A stretch of 64,000 bases of DNA from NCBI GenBank assembly GCA_020698575.1, contig CM036247.1:7447756-7511755 (forward strand), read 5' to 3'. How positions within the stretch are numbered: the stretch's first letter is position 1; the number at the start of each line of letters is the position of its first letter. Origin of the DNA: Bostrychus sinensis (Eukaryota; Chordata; Actinopteri; Gobiiformes; Eleotridae). Positions 11,578 through 24,655 of this stretch are shown piece after piece. The position numbers were made by a program, and so were the translations under genes. The notes beneath the pieces were generated by a model. The model was given only the letters and a program-made list of their open reading frames with translations. It searched no databases and was not told the origin of the DNA.

Positions 11578-12743
11578 CTGCAAGAAGACATAAAGAAGTG
11601 GAAATTAATAGAGTCAAATGTAATCTATTTTAGTACAGGCCCGCTGACAAGCTTGTTGGAGTTTCACATGGGCCCAATGTAATAGAAAATATAAGAAGAG
11701 GGACATTTTCTGGGCCCCTCTGACCCTAAGGGAGGAACAACAGGCCCCTTTGCCTTTCCTGTCCATGGGCCTGGTGGCATATTTTGAACATACAGTAGTG
11801 AGAGCATTAGCGGATGAAAACTTTGTAGATAAATTTCTTGGGGCGGGTGCGTAGGAGCAGAGAGAGAAATCCAAAAGTGCATCAATTGAAAAAAGATTCC
11901 CGCACAATACCTGACCTGCAAATGTGAGACTTTTTTTGGACTCAACAAGCAGCATTTCGGCTGCAGTTTTGGTCTTGAATCTAATTTTACTCGGTTTTGT
12001 CTGTGTCCTGGATATGGTGGTCTCTAGAGATTTTTTTTTACCAAATATTATAAGAAAATGCTATTTTCAGCGTTTGAAGAACCAGGGAAAGGATTTGTCA
12101 CTGGTTGTGGAGTGCATTAGATCATTAAAATAATCATTAATGTATTTAAACCACTTTTTTTTTTACTTTTCCCTTTTACTCAGTGTTAGTTCTCAAAGTT
12201 TGCTTGACCTGGTCTCGGTTTGCTTTGGTCTTGGTCTGTGGTCTTAGAAACTGGCCTTCTTCTTCTTAGGGTACTTTTTAGATTTTAAATAAGTCAGAAA
12301 TCAGTCCAGCGCTGCAGCAATTTAGCTTCACTTTCCAACGCTGAGTGAGGCTTGAAAGTTAAATCCAAAATAGCAACTAGAAAATAGGACTACAACGTGT
12401 ATGAAAAGTTTCAAGTCACTTTAGCACTCCTGCCTTGGTAACAAATCAAATTAAGTCATAACATAGCAGGACTTCCAGACTTGTATCAACTTTGGATAAA
12501 AATAAAAGCTTGAAAACATTCATTTAAAGCCAGACATCTGCATTTACAAGCTTCTTTTGTGAGTATTTCTTTTACCATATATTATAAAACAGTTATAACA
12601 AACAGCAAACCACATCTTTTAGCGTGTCCTCTTATCTAGAAAGGCAGATTCTTTCCTAGCAGGACAGTAGCCAAATAAGCAGAGAGCTGTACTTTTTAAT
12701 GACAGGACGTAACATTCCTTGGCCACTCAACAAACGATCATAC

Positions 12744-13913
12744 AGTGGCGTGCAAAAGTACTCACCCCCCTTAGCATTTTTCATTTTATGTTGCCTTACA
12801 ACCAGGAATTTAAATGGATCACTTGGAGTTTTATGTAACATCACTTGACAACAATTATGAAGATGCTTTTTTTTTTTACTGTGAAGCAAACAAGAAATAT
12901 GACAGAAAAACAGAAAACTTGAGAGTGCAGAAGTATTCCTCCACTTTTTAAAGAGGCTCCTCCCCCTGCGAGGTCACAAAAACAGTTAGATAAGGTCTTT
13001 TCTGTCTGAGGGAATGGAGGATGGAGCTAAATACAGGACAGTTCTTGAAGAAAACGACTCAATGTACACTCAAGGAAAAAAGAAACACACCACTTTCATT
13101 TTCTCAATTTGTCAAAAAATATTACAGCCAGTAAAAAATTACAGACTACAATGAGTTTAGTACGATTCTGAGTCAAAATGAAATGACTGTTTTCCTGGTT
13201 CCGGTTGATTGATTTTGATGAGCAATAACAACTGTATTTTTGTATTAATCACCTATGTCTGGGTCATGAGTAAAACTCAGAGATGAATTGGACCTGTCCT
13301 CAATTGTGCACAACCATTCCCTATAAAAAGACACCAAAATGGAAAAAAAAGCACATTTGTTCACGATGCCACGACTCCTGCAACCAGAGAGAGATTGGCA
13401 GCCATTGGCATGCTTCTGGATCCTCCAATGACCGTCCCAGATCTGGTCGACCACATGTCACAACTGCTGCATTATTATTGTTTAGTCATGTTATTGTTAT
13501 TGAAACTGTCATAAGCATTGATTAATTGGGTCTGAATATCAGGGACGGGTATATGGTTGACGTGCACATGTAATATTTCCATCAAAAATAAGTAACCAAA
13601 CAAAAATGTGGTAAAAAAGCAGTGGTGCGTTTCTTTTTTCCTTGAGTGTACAATGCATCTGACTTGAAAGAGCTTGAGCTGTGTATAGATGAAGAATGAG
13701 CACAAATCCTGCTGATTTTATGAACCAAAATCATAAAAACTCATCCAAGACTTGGAGTTGGAAGTCCTTCCAAAGGTGGTTCTACAAAGTACTGCATTCT
13801 GGGGATGAATACTTCTGCGCACTCAAGTTTTTTGTTTTTCTGTAATATTTCTTGTTTACTTTACTTAAATATTTTGCATCTTCATAGTTGTTGGCATGTG
13901 ATGTAAAGTGACT
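12744..13913 (+). mobile_element. Tc1-like non-autonomous element, interrupted
   Basis: Left end CAGTGGCGTGCAAAAGTACT, typical of a fish Tc1 family. About 12837-12930 and 13800-13910 are inverted arms (AAACTTGAGAGTGCAGAAGT pairs with ACTTCTGCGCACTCAAGTTT). The right outer end has diverged. A second element (13067-13648) is nested within it. Confidence 0.75.
13067..13648 (+). mobile_element. Tc1/mariner element nested in another Tc1 element
   Basis: Perfect or near-perfect terminal repeats CACTCAAGGAAAAAAGAAAC and GTTTCTTTTTTCCTTGAGTG-like, flanked by TA on both sides (13065-13066 and 13649-13650). A short frame reads SNDRPRSGRPHVTTAA, the conserved linker after the DNA-binding domain in Tc1 transposases. 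The catalytic domain is deleted. Confidence 0.85.
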
Positions 13914-14094
13914 GACATAAACAGAGTGATGACAGCAACAGGAAAACACGTCCACGGCATTACCCCGCCAAAATAAGACCGGTTTAAGTCTTGGGAGGTG
14001 ACCCAAGTACAGAGGAGACCGCAGCTACCAATACCAAACTCTGCTAATTTAAAATTGTTTTGCCAAATGAAAAGCTGTCACACAGAGATTTTGG

Positions 14095-14520
14095 ATTTTT
14101 GAGAATACTGTAGTAGGATTTATGAGAGTACATTTGAAGGATTTATGAGAGGACTTTCGTGGAATTTATGAGAGTACTTTTGTAGGATTTTTGAGGGTAC
14201 TTTAGTAGGATTTTTGAGAGTATTTTTGAAGGATTTATGAGAGTACTTTTGTAGGATATTTGAGAGTACTTTTGAAGGATTTATGAGAGTACCTTTGGAG
14301 GATTTTTCAGAGTACTTTAATAAAATTTTAGAGAGTACTTTAATAGGATTTTTCAGAGTACTTCAGTCTGATTTATGAGAGTACTTTAGTAGGATTTGTA
14401 GAGTACTTTTGAAGGATTTATGTGAATACTTTAGTTAGATTTATGAGAGTACTTTAATATGATTTTTGAGAGTACTTTTGGAGGGTTTTTTGAGATTGCT
14501 GTAGTAGGACTTTTGAGAGC
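14095..14520. repeat. 23-bp minisatellite, about 18 degenerate copies
   Basis: Repeating unit close to GATTTATGAGAGTACTTTTG plus TAG, with frequent single-base changes. The invariant core is GAGAGTACTTT. No inverted ends or other element signature at the borders. Confidence 0.9.
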
Positions 14521-16159
14521 GAGGACTTTTTATTAGGAAACTAAAGCTATGTCTACACTTGAGAAATTTTAGTTATTATAATACATTCCACTTAAACCTG
14601 TCTACACTAATGTACTGTTTGTTTAAACTGTGGTATTTGCATTGTTACCGACTTATTGTGAACATAGCCATATGCTTACCACACCTATCTTGACCATCAA
14701 CTGTAGCCACACCTCTCTCAGTAGACATTATGAAAATACAAATATGAAATGATCCATTTAAATTCCAGATTGTAAGGCAACAATAAAGGAAAAATCCTAA
14801 TGAATGCTGTATATTTCACCAATTGCACTGTAACATAGCATTTCTACACCGGTTGTTTATAATGCTAAGTTTACAAGAAGTTTTGACTATACTTGCAATA
14901 AAATACAAAGCTTTACATTGAAATAGACATCTTTGTTGTTGAGTATTGAGCCAGATAAGAGGCTCTATTCATGCTGAGGCCATCTTGCTCCCTTTTGGGT
15001 TTGCTTTTAGGAGCTGAATAAAGACATGGCAGCTTTAAATATGCCAAACATACTGTGCAAAAGCATAGAAGGAGCTTGTGGGTAACTTTTCTCTTGTAAT
15101 GTGTGCATTATTGTCAGTACATTACATTACAGAGCATTCGGTCGCGTTGACAAATGCGATTTCCGTGTTGGAGGTTAACGATGACTTCTGCTTGTCTCGT
15201 CTGATAAAACATTCAGAGTTTTATTGTTTTATTTGAGAGAATCATTGAGAGTCAAAGCGGCGCCATCACTCATTTATACCCAGCCCGTGTGCGCGGCCGC
15301 CGCTCTATCAAGACTTGCCAACCATTTACATTCAATTACTTTGGAAATTTCATTAGCGAAAACATGTCATCTGTTTTGACAAATCTGCAAAAGTTATTTT
15401 TTTGTGCAGCTGCTATATTCCTCCCATCTGCCTCAGTCATTACCAATTGTGATAAGACTTTAGACAGGGGCGGCATATTAAACAGAAGAGTGGCAGAGGG
15501 ACTTTTTGTGGTTAGCAACGTGGACTTTTTAACACCTGTAATCACGAAGAAAAATCCAACAGAGCATTACTCTCTGGAGAAGCAGATTTTGAAGGCATTT
15601 TTGAAGCCATTTGAAACCTAATTAAGTCACATCTTCAAGGTCCTGCCCTGCCATTATTGTGTGTAATGACTTTTTGAGGCCGGTCGATATTTTAGATCAA
15701 CTGGGTGATTTGCGGGAGTGCCTATCAAGAATCTTTTCGGAGTCACCCTTGACAAATCAGGCGATTGAGCATGCAAGCTTTCGGACTGCTGATAAGGCCG
15801 GAGGGGGAGCGCTGGCCGTGAATGCTGCGGCGCCAGATAACCACCGACATACACTCCAGCGGCGGTGTATGAGCACGCACACTTAAAAACCGTGACAGAG
15901 ATCTCAGTCGATGCACAATAACAGCTGTCAGACCAAAAATAGCAAACAAGCCGGCTTATCCGCCTTTAGCATGGTCTCATTTATCGTTTAACATGAACTT
16001 CAACAACATTTTCTCACACGCCCACAGTGGATCAGGCAATCAAAAGTGCAGCAGATGAAAATTTTGATGCCATTATTGGCCATGGTTTGCCAGGCCGGCC
16101 AGACAAACTTTTTCCCTATTCAATAAAAAGAAGTTAGTCTAATATCCCTTTCCGTGCGT

Positions 16160-16640
16160 TTTTGTGTATATACAATCACAGGCGGAGTAACCAATCAGAG
16201 AAACGAAGGGTGGGACGTAAGCAGTGCACCGCTGAACCTGTAGGCAAAACAAACCTAGTGAATTTATACCGGTTTTGCCATGAACTACCAGATTGCGCCA
16301 TATTATGAGCAGCTCTGTACTTATTTCTAAACAGGGACAGCTGTTGTACAAAGACTTGTGGAAAAAGTGGGTTTGTTTGAATATGGTTCTTACGTCGGAA
16401 GTCAACAGGACTTTACTGTTGTTGAAATGGTAACAAGATGAAGAAAAATCTGCAAAAGTGCAGATCTCACAGAGGATTGAACAACGCTGACTTCAGCAGA
16501 ACCAACAGGTGACGAAGGAAAGCACTAAACGCCATTAATCGCGTGAGAGTAGTTATTAAATTTGCTCTGGTTCCATATTCATAAGACACTCTGCGATAAA
16601 CCGCTGTGACAGGCCAGTTCCAAATCGACCGGAGAGAAAC
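16160..16640 (+). mobile_element. DNA repeat, copy without SINE insertion
   Basis: Shares GGCGGAGTAACCAATCAGAG with 45978-45997, and GACTTTACTGTTGTTGAAAT...TTCAGCAGAACCAACAGGTGA with 47378-47469. It therefore represents the same element family, here without the SINE that interrupts the 47-kb copy. Confidence 0.7.
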
Positions 16641-17739
16641 ATTGTCCTGCTTCTGTCCTGGTCTCGAATCCAATTTTACTCAGTCTTGTCTCAGTCTCGG
16701 ATCTGGTGGTCTCAGAGATTTTAAATACCAAATGGGGTCTAACCCGCCTAAGGCCCAAAGTTACTGGGATAGGCTCCAGTACCCACGAACACCGAATTTT
16801 AGAGAAATAAGCTTTCCATTGAAAAACTGAAAAATGATCTGTTTCTGTTTGTTTGTGGAGTCTGTGGTGTTAGATCATTGTTTTGTTTGTTGTTGTTTTT
16901 TTTGATTTAGTGTTAGTTCACAAGGTTTGGCCTCAACTTGGTCTTGGTTTGCTTTGGTCTCAGTCTCGACTCTTAGTACTTCAAAATCTCAGCCTTGTCT
17001 TGGTTCACTCTGGACTCGTACTGGTCTTCGTCTTGACTAAAACACTACCATCTAATAGAGTTTTCCCCTGCCCTCTTCTCCTTAAGTGTCCTCACTCACA
17101 CATACTCTCATACCCATAATCCTCTCATCAGTCTGGAGCGGCCTCGGGAATCGGTCCTGTCTGAATCTGACCCCACTTCAGGTCTAAGTCTTCATAAGAT
17201 TTTAACACGAGTGAATGGACTTTTTACTGATGTGAGGCGACAGAGAGAAGTCGACCGAAACCACCTTCAGTTTTAGGCAGGTCAAACTTTGATGAGTGAA
17301 CCCTGCGGAATGGTTTAAACCTTCAGGAGAGCATGATAAGATGATAAAATGATTTAAAAGCAGTTTATCCATTCACACTTAGAGGTTTTGATTCGAGGAA
17401 CGACATATTTCTTTTAGTAAAATGCTAATTATGAAATCTTATTGGAGTGCCACAGCGAACCAGTCGGACAATGATTTAGAATCATCATATCATCTTCAAA
17501 TACAAGACTCAGCAAAAATGAAAGAAAAGATGTACAAGACAGTGGTAAAAACAGTTATGTTGTATATTTTGGAGACTGTGGCTTGAGGAGTCAGAGCTGG
17601 AGGTAGCAGCGCTGAAGATATTAAGAACATCTTTTTGAGATGAGTCACTGAAGCTAATTTTAGAGATGAAAATTGCTTGGCCATATTTCACCATATGGAA
17701 GTTTGACATCAGAAAAAAGCTCAAGATAATCGTTCAGTG

Positions 17740-18595
17740 CAGTGATTCTTGACTGGTGGGTCAGGATATTCAAATTCAAAATGACTTTACTAATCCTCAA
17801 GAGGAGATTTAGTTGTTAGGTCTCTTCAAGTTCGTTGATTCACGAATCTTCATAAACAGTCTTATGGCAGTCAGAAGAAGGAGATGTTGTGACGTTCTGT
17901 CCTGCAGCTCACTGATCTCAGACATCCACCTTCTGCTCTCTGGGGATGGTCCATGTTGCTCAGTATAGCATCCATCCTGTTGACTGACTCCGCTACCTCA
18001 ACCAGAGTCTCTAATCTGCTTCCTATAGTTGAACCCGCCCTCTCTGTTAGTTTTTCAAGTCTCCTATGATCTCTTTTTCGGAGACTGCAGCATAAAAAAC
18101 AGAGTTAGCCATTACTGCCTGATAAAACATCTGCAGCAGTTTATTGTTTACATTAAAAGACCTTAGCTTTCTTACTATTAGTTACTTTCATTCAACCAAC
18201 AAGTTTGTTTTTTTTTACCGGAAATGACACAGGCTTCTCCCAAAGGATAATAAGACGATGTACAAGAGCTATCATTGTGGAAAAAAATATTTTCTCAGCT
18301 TTTTTTTTTTTTTACATTTAAACAAAAAGTGTCATGTTGGTTGAATGAAGGTAAGTCAGAATTTGCCAGGGGTATGAATAATTTTGGGCTTTACAGTATA
18401 GGTGGACACTATTTCAATATCTTCACTGATGGTCACAGTTTGAAATAATACTGATATAAAACATGGGCTAATGGTAGGTTGAATATAGTTTATACAATGT
18501 CTTCATCTAAGTATTGTTTGAATTGCACGAAAAAGGTAAATAAAGTGGGTCACAATCTAATGAAGAATGAAATTAAGTCCATTTGAGAACCACTT
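17740..18595. mobile_element. hAT-like element with nested Tc1 MITE
   Basis: Left end CAGTGATTCTTGACTGGTGG; right end CATTTGAGAACCACTTAG with GTGGGTCAC inside. Partners of this family appear at 6395-6469 and 41036-41070. No matching 8-bp duplication found. A Tc1 MITE occupies about 18173-18397. Confidence 0.55.
18173..18397 (+). mobile_element. Tc1-type MITE, left end lost
   Basis: Near-identical to the intact copy at 63398-63650: shared GGAAATGACACAGGCTTCTC, AGATAATAAGACGA-like and CCAGGGGTATGAATAATTT segments. The left terminal repeat is missing. Confidence 0.8.
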
Positions 18596-19272
18596 AGTTT
18601 TGTCTTTTCATTTTAGTACAATTCAATCTGCGGATGTAACTCTCCATTGTCCAACTGTCTGTACTACAAAATGTTCATATCCTATAAGCAGTCGAGGCCT
18701 TGACACAGCACTCTCCTCATTTCCTTATTTATTTTCTTCACAAACCAAACATTTAAATTCCTTGGGCAGAGCTAACGTCAGCGCTGGATTCAGAGCTCGC
18801 TCCCTCAGGGCCCGGTCCGACGCTGCAGCCAACTCTGCAGGAACTTCAGCCTGCAGCTGTCTCAAAACTATATGTTAATTATTGCTACTTTTTTTTTTCT
18901 TTTCCACATAACATTTTAGGTCTGGAGCCTGTTTCTGACCATTAGTGCCGAGTCAACAAATCAAAGCACGTTGCAAAGACTTCTGGGAAAAGAAAAGTGC
19001 AAAGTAATCATGGTGTAAAAGTGAAATAAAGAGGACAGACTCATTTAACATAATAATAATGGTCTCCAGTAGATGCATACTATATTTACTTTATGTATTC
19101 ATCAACAGGAGACAGACGACTTTGCTTTTAAAGGGATTTTAAAAGAATAACTAGGACTCTACGTTTAGATCTGTGCGCAGGTGGGCTCTGTAGAAAACCC
19201 ACTGCTTCTAATGTAATATTGAGCCACAAACAAGTCTCCCATTAGGCCGATTATTACAGACAAGGCTTAGAG

Positions 19273-20990
19273 CAGTGGTTCTCAAACTGTGGTACAGGTA
19301 CAACTAGTGGTACACGGACATCCTCTGGTGGTTCAAGTCCTGATTTAGTTTAATTTATTAAGTTTTATTCCTTAAGCCCTGCTCCAGTGGAGGATTTTAT
19401 GTCAAGTGTAGACCACCGTTTAGTCTTGGTTTAGTCTTGGTTTAGTCTTGGTTTAGTCTTGGTTTTTGATTAGTCCTCGGTTAGTCTTCGTTTATACCTG
19501 GTTTAGACTTTGTTTATTTCTTGTTAGTCCTAGTTTACATTTGATGTAGACCTGGTTTGGTTCTGGTTTAGACATGTTTAGACCTGATTTAGTCCTGGTT
19601 TAGTACTGGTGTAGACCTGCTTGTGACATGTTTCGACCTGGTTTAGTCCTAGTTTAGTACCTGGATTAGTCCTGGTTTAGAATTGGTTTAGAACTGGTGT
19701 AGACCTGGTTTAGACTGGAATTAGTCCTGGTTTAGACATGGGGTAGGACTGAATTAGTCCTGGCCTTGGTTTAGTCCTGGTTTACTCCTGGATTAGTCCT
19801 GGTTTAGACATGGCGTAGACCTGGTTTACTCCTGGATTAGTTCTGGTTTAGACATGGCGTAGACCTGGTTTACTCCTGGATTAGTTCTGGTTTAGACTCG
19901 GTGCAGTCCTGAATTAGTCCTGGCTTACTTTTGGTTTAGTCCTGGTTTAATCTTGGTTTAGTCTTGGTTTAGTCTTGGTTTTTGATTAGTCCTCGGTTAG
20001 TCTTCGTTTATACCTGGTTTAGACTTTGTTTATTTCTTGTTTAGTCCTAGTTTACACTTGACGTAGACCTGGTTTGGTTCTGGTTTAGACATGTTTAGAC
20101 CTGATTTAGTCCTGGTTTAGTACTGGTGTAGACCTGCTTGTGACATGTTTCGACCTGGTTTAGTCCTAGTTTAGTACCTGGATTAGTCCTGGTTTAGAAT
20201 TGGTTTAGTCCTGGTGTAGACCTGGTTTAGACTGGAATTAGTCCTGGTTTAGACATAGTGTAGGCCTGAATTAGTCCTGGCCTTGGTTTAGTCCTGGTTT
20301 ACTCCTGGATTAGTCCTGGTTTAGACTCGGTGCAGTCCTGAATTAGTCCTGGCTTACTTTTGGTTTAGTCCTGGTTTAATCTTGATATAGACTTGGCTAA
20401 GTCCTGGATTAGTCCTGGTTTAGACATGGCGTAGACCTGGTTTACTCCTGGATTAGTCCTGGTTTAGACTCGGTGCAGTCCTGAATTAGTCCTGGCTTAC
20501 TTTTGGTTTAGTCCTGGTTTAATCTTGGTTTAGTCTTGGTTTAGTCTTGGTTTTTGATTAGTCCTCGGTTAGTCTTCGTTTATACCTGGTTTAGACTTTG
20601 TTTATTTCTTGTTTAGTCCTAGTTTACACTTGACGTAGACCTGGTTTGGTTCTGGTTTAGACATGTTTAGACCTGATTTAGTCCTGGTTTAGTCCTGGTG
20701 TAGACCTGGTTTAGACTGGAATTAGTCCTGGTTTAGACATGGCGTAGACCTGGTTTAGACCTGGATTAGTCCTGGTTTAGACTCGGTGCAGTCCTGAATT
20801 AGTCCTGGCCTACTCTTTGTTTAGTCCTGATGGAGACCTGGCTAAGTCCTGGATTAGTCCTTGGTTTAGTTCTTGAGTAGACCTGGTTTAGGCTTGGGTT
20901 TAGTCCTGGTGTAGACCTGGTTAAGTCAAGTTTTAGCCTAAGTGATGGTTTCAGTTCATTAAAAAAGCAAAATATTTTCTGAGGTGGTCT
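19273..20990 (+). repeat. Array A: 11-bp CCTGGTTTAGN satellite between hAT-like ends
   Basis: The left flank CAGTGGTTCTCAAACTGTGG (19273) has the form of a hAT terminal repeat. Then come about 1.55 kb (19390-20945) of 11-bp monomers close to CCTGGTTTAGT/A, with 10- and 12-bp variants. The right flank AAAATATTTTCTGAGGTGGT matches the right flank of the small copy at 61255-61530. A block starting TTTTTGATTAGTCCTCGGTT recurs at 19463, 19979 and 20551 (spacings 516 and 572 bp), so the array grew by large-unit duplication. The element's outer right end is interrupted by a SINE. Confidence 0.85.
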
Positions 20991-20991
20991 A

Positions 20992-21195
20992 AGGTGATGG
21001 TTCGATCCTGGCTACCATTATTGCATACTGCTGTTGTGTCTTTGGGCAAGACACTCGACCCACCTTGCCTGATGACTCTGTTACTGTGACTGTGTGTGTT
21101 TCTCTGTCAGTCTGTCCCAGGGCAGGCAGCTCTCCTCCGCCATTTTGTGACTGACGGATAATGGACAAATCTAGAAAGACTCTGTATAAATGTAA
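20992..21195 (+). repeat. tRNA-derived SINE copy, 5'-truncated
   Basis: Starts near the B box GGTTCGATCCTGGC and continues with TTGGGCAAGACACTCGACCC and TCAGTCTGTCCCAGGGCAG, as in the full copy at 47470-47787. It joins directly to the right flank of array A. Confidence 0.75.
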
Positions 21196-22229
21196 TCTAT
21201 CATCTTTTTATTGTATTTTCTTATCTATTTTAAAGTCTAATTTTCAGCTACTGTTTTTTGTTAGGCAAAAAAATCCTTCTCCATCAGCATATCCTTCTCT
21301 AATTTTAGTCCTGGTGAGCTTTTGTACCGTAAACCTGCCTCTCTTTGCTCATGAGTGGATTTTTTCGGCTATGGTTATGGCGCGCCCTGAAACACATCAT
21401 CCTCAGCCTCACAGCCTCGCCCCTGGTCTGCATTTTGCATATTTTTCAAAAGCTCCTAATCAAAAGAATTTGGGAAAAAGCTAAGAGTATTTTTTAATTT
21501 ATTTTTTTCGTCGGCATAAACAACTTTCCTTTTTTTTATGAAGCTCACAGCAGATTTTTTACACACACGCCGTTTACGATCGACTGTTGACACTAAACAC
21601 AAGTGGCTATAAAAGGAAAAGTGTGCCGTAGTATTTGTAGCTTTGTCAGCTCCGCCGCGCAGAAGAGTCGATCTGACAACAAAACATTATACAGCTGAGG
21701 TTTATATTGATTTGAAGAGTTTAATTCCTCATGGTCTGCATTATCTGTAACACTGTAGGATGTGGGAGGAAGCTCTACAGTGATCTTTCCAGGAAAAAAG
21801 TCATAAAAGCTTTATGACCAAAGGGCAGAGGAAACATATACACAGCCCACTGGGAAAGAGTTGTGTATCCATTGATTATGTATTGTAGTTTACTATTGTT
21901 GAATGTATACAAATAAAACTGACTTGAATTAGAGTTTGACCAGTGGAAGATGGAAAATGTCAGTTTACAGAACCCAAATCTGAGACAAAATGAGGGTTAA
22001 ATTGAGTTAACTGCAAAATAAATTGCTGATTATGATCATGGATAACATAAAAATTGTATAAAAGGAGTAGAAAAAAGAGCTTAGCTTAATTCTGCTCCTT
22101 TTAAACATTAAATACTTTTTTTTCTCTTTAAAAATATGAAATGTATATCTGTTGTCTGTATACCTTAAACTAATGACTAATATTGGGGTTTTTTTTTGTT
22201 AATGTATATTGTATATTGTATTTATGTTG

Positions 22230-22608
22230 TGCACTAGCTAAAATTACTTGAATTCAGATTATTAACCTTGATTTGAGTAATGTTTTATTAAATTAGATTT
22301 ATTTACTAATATGTCTAGATGATTTGACTTGTTTCAAATTATTTCTGTCTTAATTTTAAGCCATTTTTACTTATTTCAAGCAAAATTATCTGCCAATGGG
22401 GTAAGTGGAATTTTCTTACCCCTTTGGCAGATAATAAAAGTAAAAATGGCTTAAAATTAAGACAGAAATAATTTGAAACATAAATAAATAATCAAATAAT
22501 CTAGCCTAGTAAGTAAATAAATCTAATGTAGTAAAAAAAAATACTCAAATCAAGGTTAATAATCTGAATTCAAGTCATTAACTAATTCTAGATATTGTTT
22601 TTTTGCAG
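22230..22608. repeat. Long near-perfect palindrome (foldback MITE)
   Basis: The arms at about 22241-22405 and 22414-22590 are inverted copies with almost no loop: GCCATTTTTACTTATTTCAAG...ATTATCTGCCAA faces TTGGCAGATAAT...AAGTAAAAATGGC. Outer parts CTTGAATTCAGATTATTAAC and GTTAATAATCTGAATTCAAG are exact partners. The right end is TTGCAGTG. Confidence 0.9.
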
Positions 22609-22617
22609 TGTTGAGTG

Positions 22618-22988
22618 TAGGGCTGCACAATATGTGAAAAAAATGCAATTTTCAATAACTATGTTAAAAATTACAATGACGATATTACTGCAATATTTCA
22701 AAATTGGGCCTATTTTTCTGACAAAAAGTCAAAAGCGTCAAAATCAAAACTTAACACAGACAAAACCAGGAATAAAACCCTGGCTAAATTGCGACTAAAT
22801 TAAGGAAATTACCACCTTTTAAAACATTTTTTATTTAGTCACAACACATTTTTTTAAGGCTCTGATAGGAAAACGATTGGATGGAAGATGGATAGCGTTA
22901 TTGCGATATATTTAGATTCGTGCGATACAGATATTGCGTTTACTGATACTGCGATATTGATAATTTCGCGATATATTGTGCAGCCCTA
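22618..22988 (+). mobile_element. hAT MITE, family 2 (TAGGGCTGCAC), copy 1
   Basis: Begins TAGGGCTGCACAATATGTG and ends ATATATTGTGCAGCCCTA. Flanks GTTGAGTG and GTTGGGAG agree at 6 of 8 positions. Same family as 34131-34564 and 56561-57007. Confidence 0.85.
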
Positions 22989-24035
22989 GTTGGGAGGTCA
23001 AATATTTCCAAAAAGTGTTCACGGCATTGAAGTCAAAGTGTTTTTTGTCATTGTTTTACTGTGACATCGTCAGTGAAAGAAAACAGATCGTAATACTGCA
23101 TTTATTCTCTGTTAAGTTCCACATTCTGTACATTTAACCCATCCTTCTTATAGACAGAGATTCTTTGTTCCAAAATGCAGAACAAAGAGATACAAGGATA
23201 GTTTTGTTCCTTCAGCGATAACTCTTTAAAACAAGAATTTGAACAACTAAAGGTGAACACTAACACCTTAAAACTGCAACCGAGACCGGGACAAAACCAA
23301 GAAAAAATTGGCTCAAGACAAAGACCGGTCTCGGGCGCTACAACGCTGCAAGGTTTCACAACAAATGAAGACTTTTCAGCAATTTTTTTTACCCGAAACA
23401 GTCAGGTTTTCGCAAATTTAATATTTAAGTACCTGCAAGCCTGGTTTTAGGACTTAAGTTTGTCTGAAAAAAGCTTGTTTGTTGCAGAACGTCTGTATTA
23501 AAAGTGAATGTGAGTCTTGCCACAGCTGCATGGACAGATGTGTATAAGTGTATCTGTATCTGAAGCTGTGTGGACTGTGTTAGGATCACAGCTAAATAAA
23601 GGAACACACGTCGTCATTAAACGTGTTAGAGCTGGATCCTGGACTCTCACATCTCGCTCAGCCCTGGGTCTGGATCATAACGACTGCTGTCTCCAAAGGT
23701 CAGCCGGACTACAGGCGAGACTCGACCTCTCACGTCAGTCAAACAAGATTTTCTCCCCTCGGCCTGTCTAATTATGCTGTCTGTTTTGTTTTCTGCCTGT
23801 CAACGTCACCTTTTTATTTATTTTTTTACCATGACCTTACAAAGTTCAAAAGAGCTCCAGAAGTTCACTAGAGGCCATTACAGATGTGATTGACCTCACC
23901 TCACCATTAAAAACACAATGATAACAGTAAGCTATTAATTATAACATCAATTATTCATCAGTTTTTTTCCTCTACAGCTGTATTTTCTGTTATGGGTTTG
24001 CAGACTTTATTCAGAGAGGTCTTTCACCGCTGGCC

Positions 24036-24510
24036 TGGGCTGCAACTAACGATTATTTTGATAATCGATTATTCTGTCAATTACTTTTTCAGTTAGTTGA
24101 TTAATAATCAAATAAAGACGCGCAAGTAAAATGGTTAAAACTTGAGGTATTTAATAGTTTTTATTAAAATTTGGTGATAATGCTACCAAAAATCACTTAA
24201 TTTTTACAAAATTAACTCAAGACAAAAGACAAAGCTACAAGCTGCTTCTTGAAGATGTTTATATAGAGCATGTATACATAAAATATCATCTGTAATACAT
24301 ATATGATATTTTTAATCAAAAACACAAAATGTATATTGTTTTTAACTGTTTACTGCTCTATCTAGGTAATAAAACCTTCTCTCACAGAACACGGCATGTG
24401 TCAGAGTCTAATAAATATCCCAGTTGGCAATTATTCGATTACTAAATTAGTTGATGATTATTTCAATAATCAATTATAATCAATTAATCCGATTAGTTGT
24501 TGCAGCCCTA
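24036..24510 (+). mobile_element. DNA element with GGGCTGCAACTAACGATTA termini
   Basis: The left GGGCTGCAACTAACGATTAT and right CGATTAGTTGTTGCAGCCC are inverted partners, a family widespread in fish genomes. No convincing target duplication. Confidence 0.8.
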
Positions 24511-24655
24511 GATCATACCCATAATCTCCTGATTGTGAGGCACTAACCACTGTAAAAATAAAACTGAAAAACTATTAGATTATTCATTATTTATTGTGTT
24601 CATGAATGTGTCCAATAATACAAATAAATTCAAATTAATTAAGAATGACTAACGC

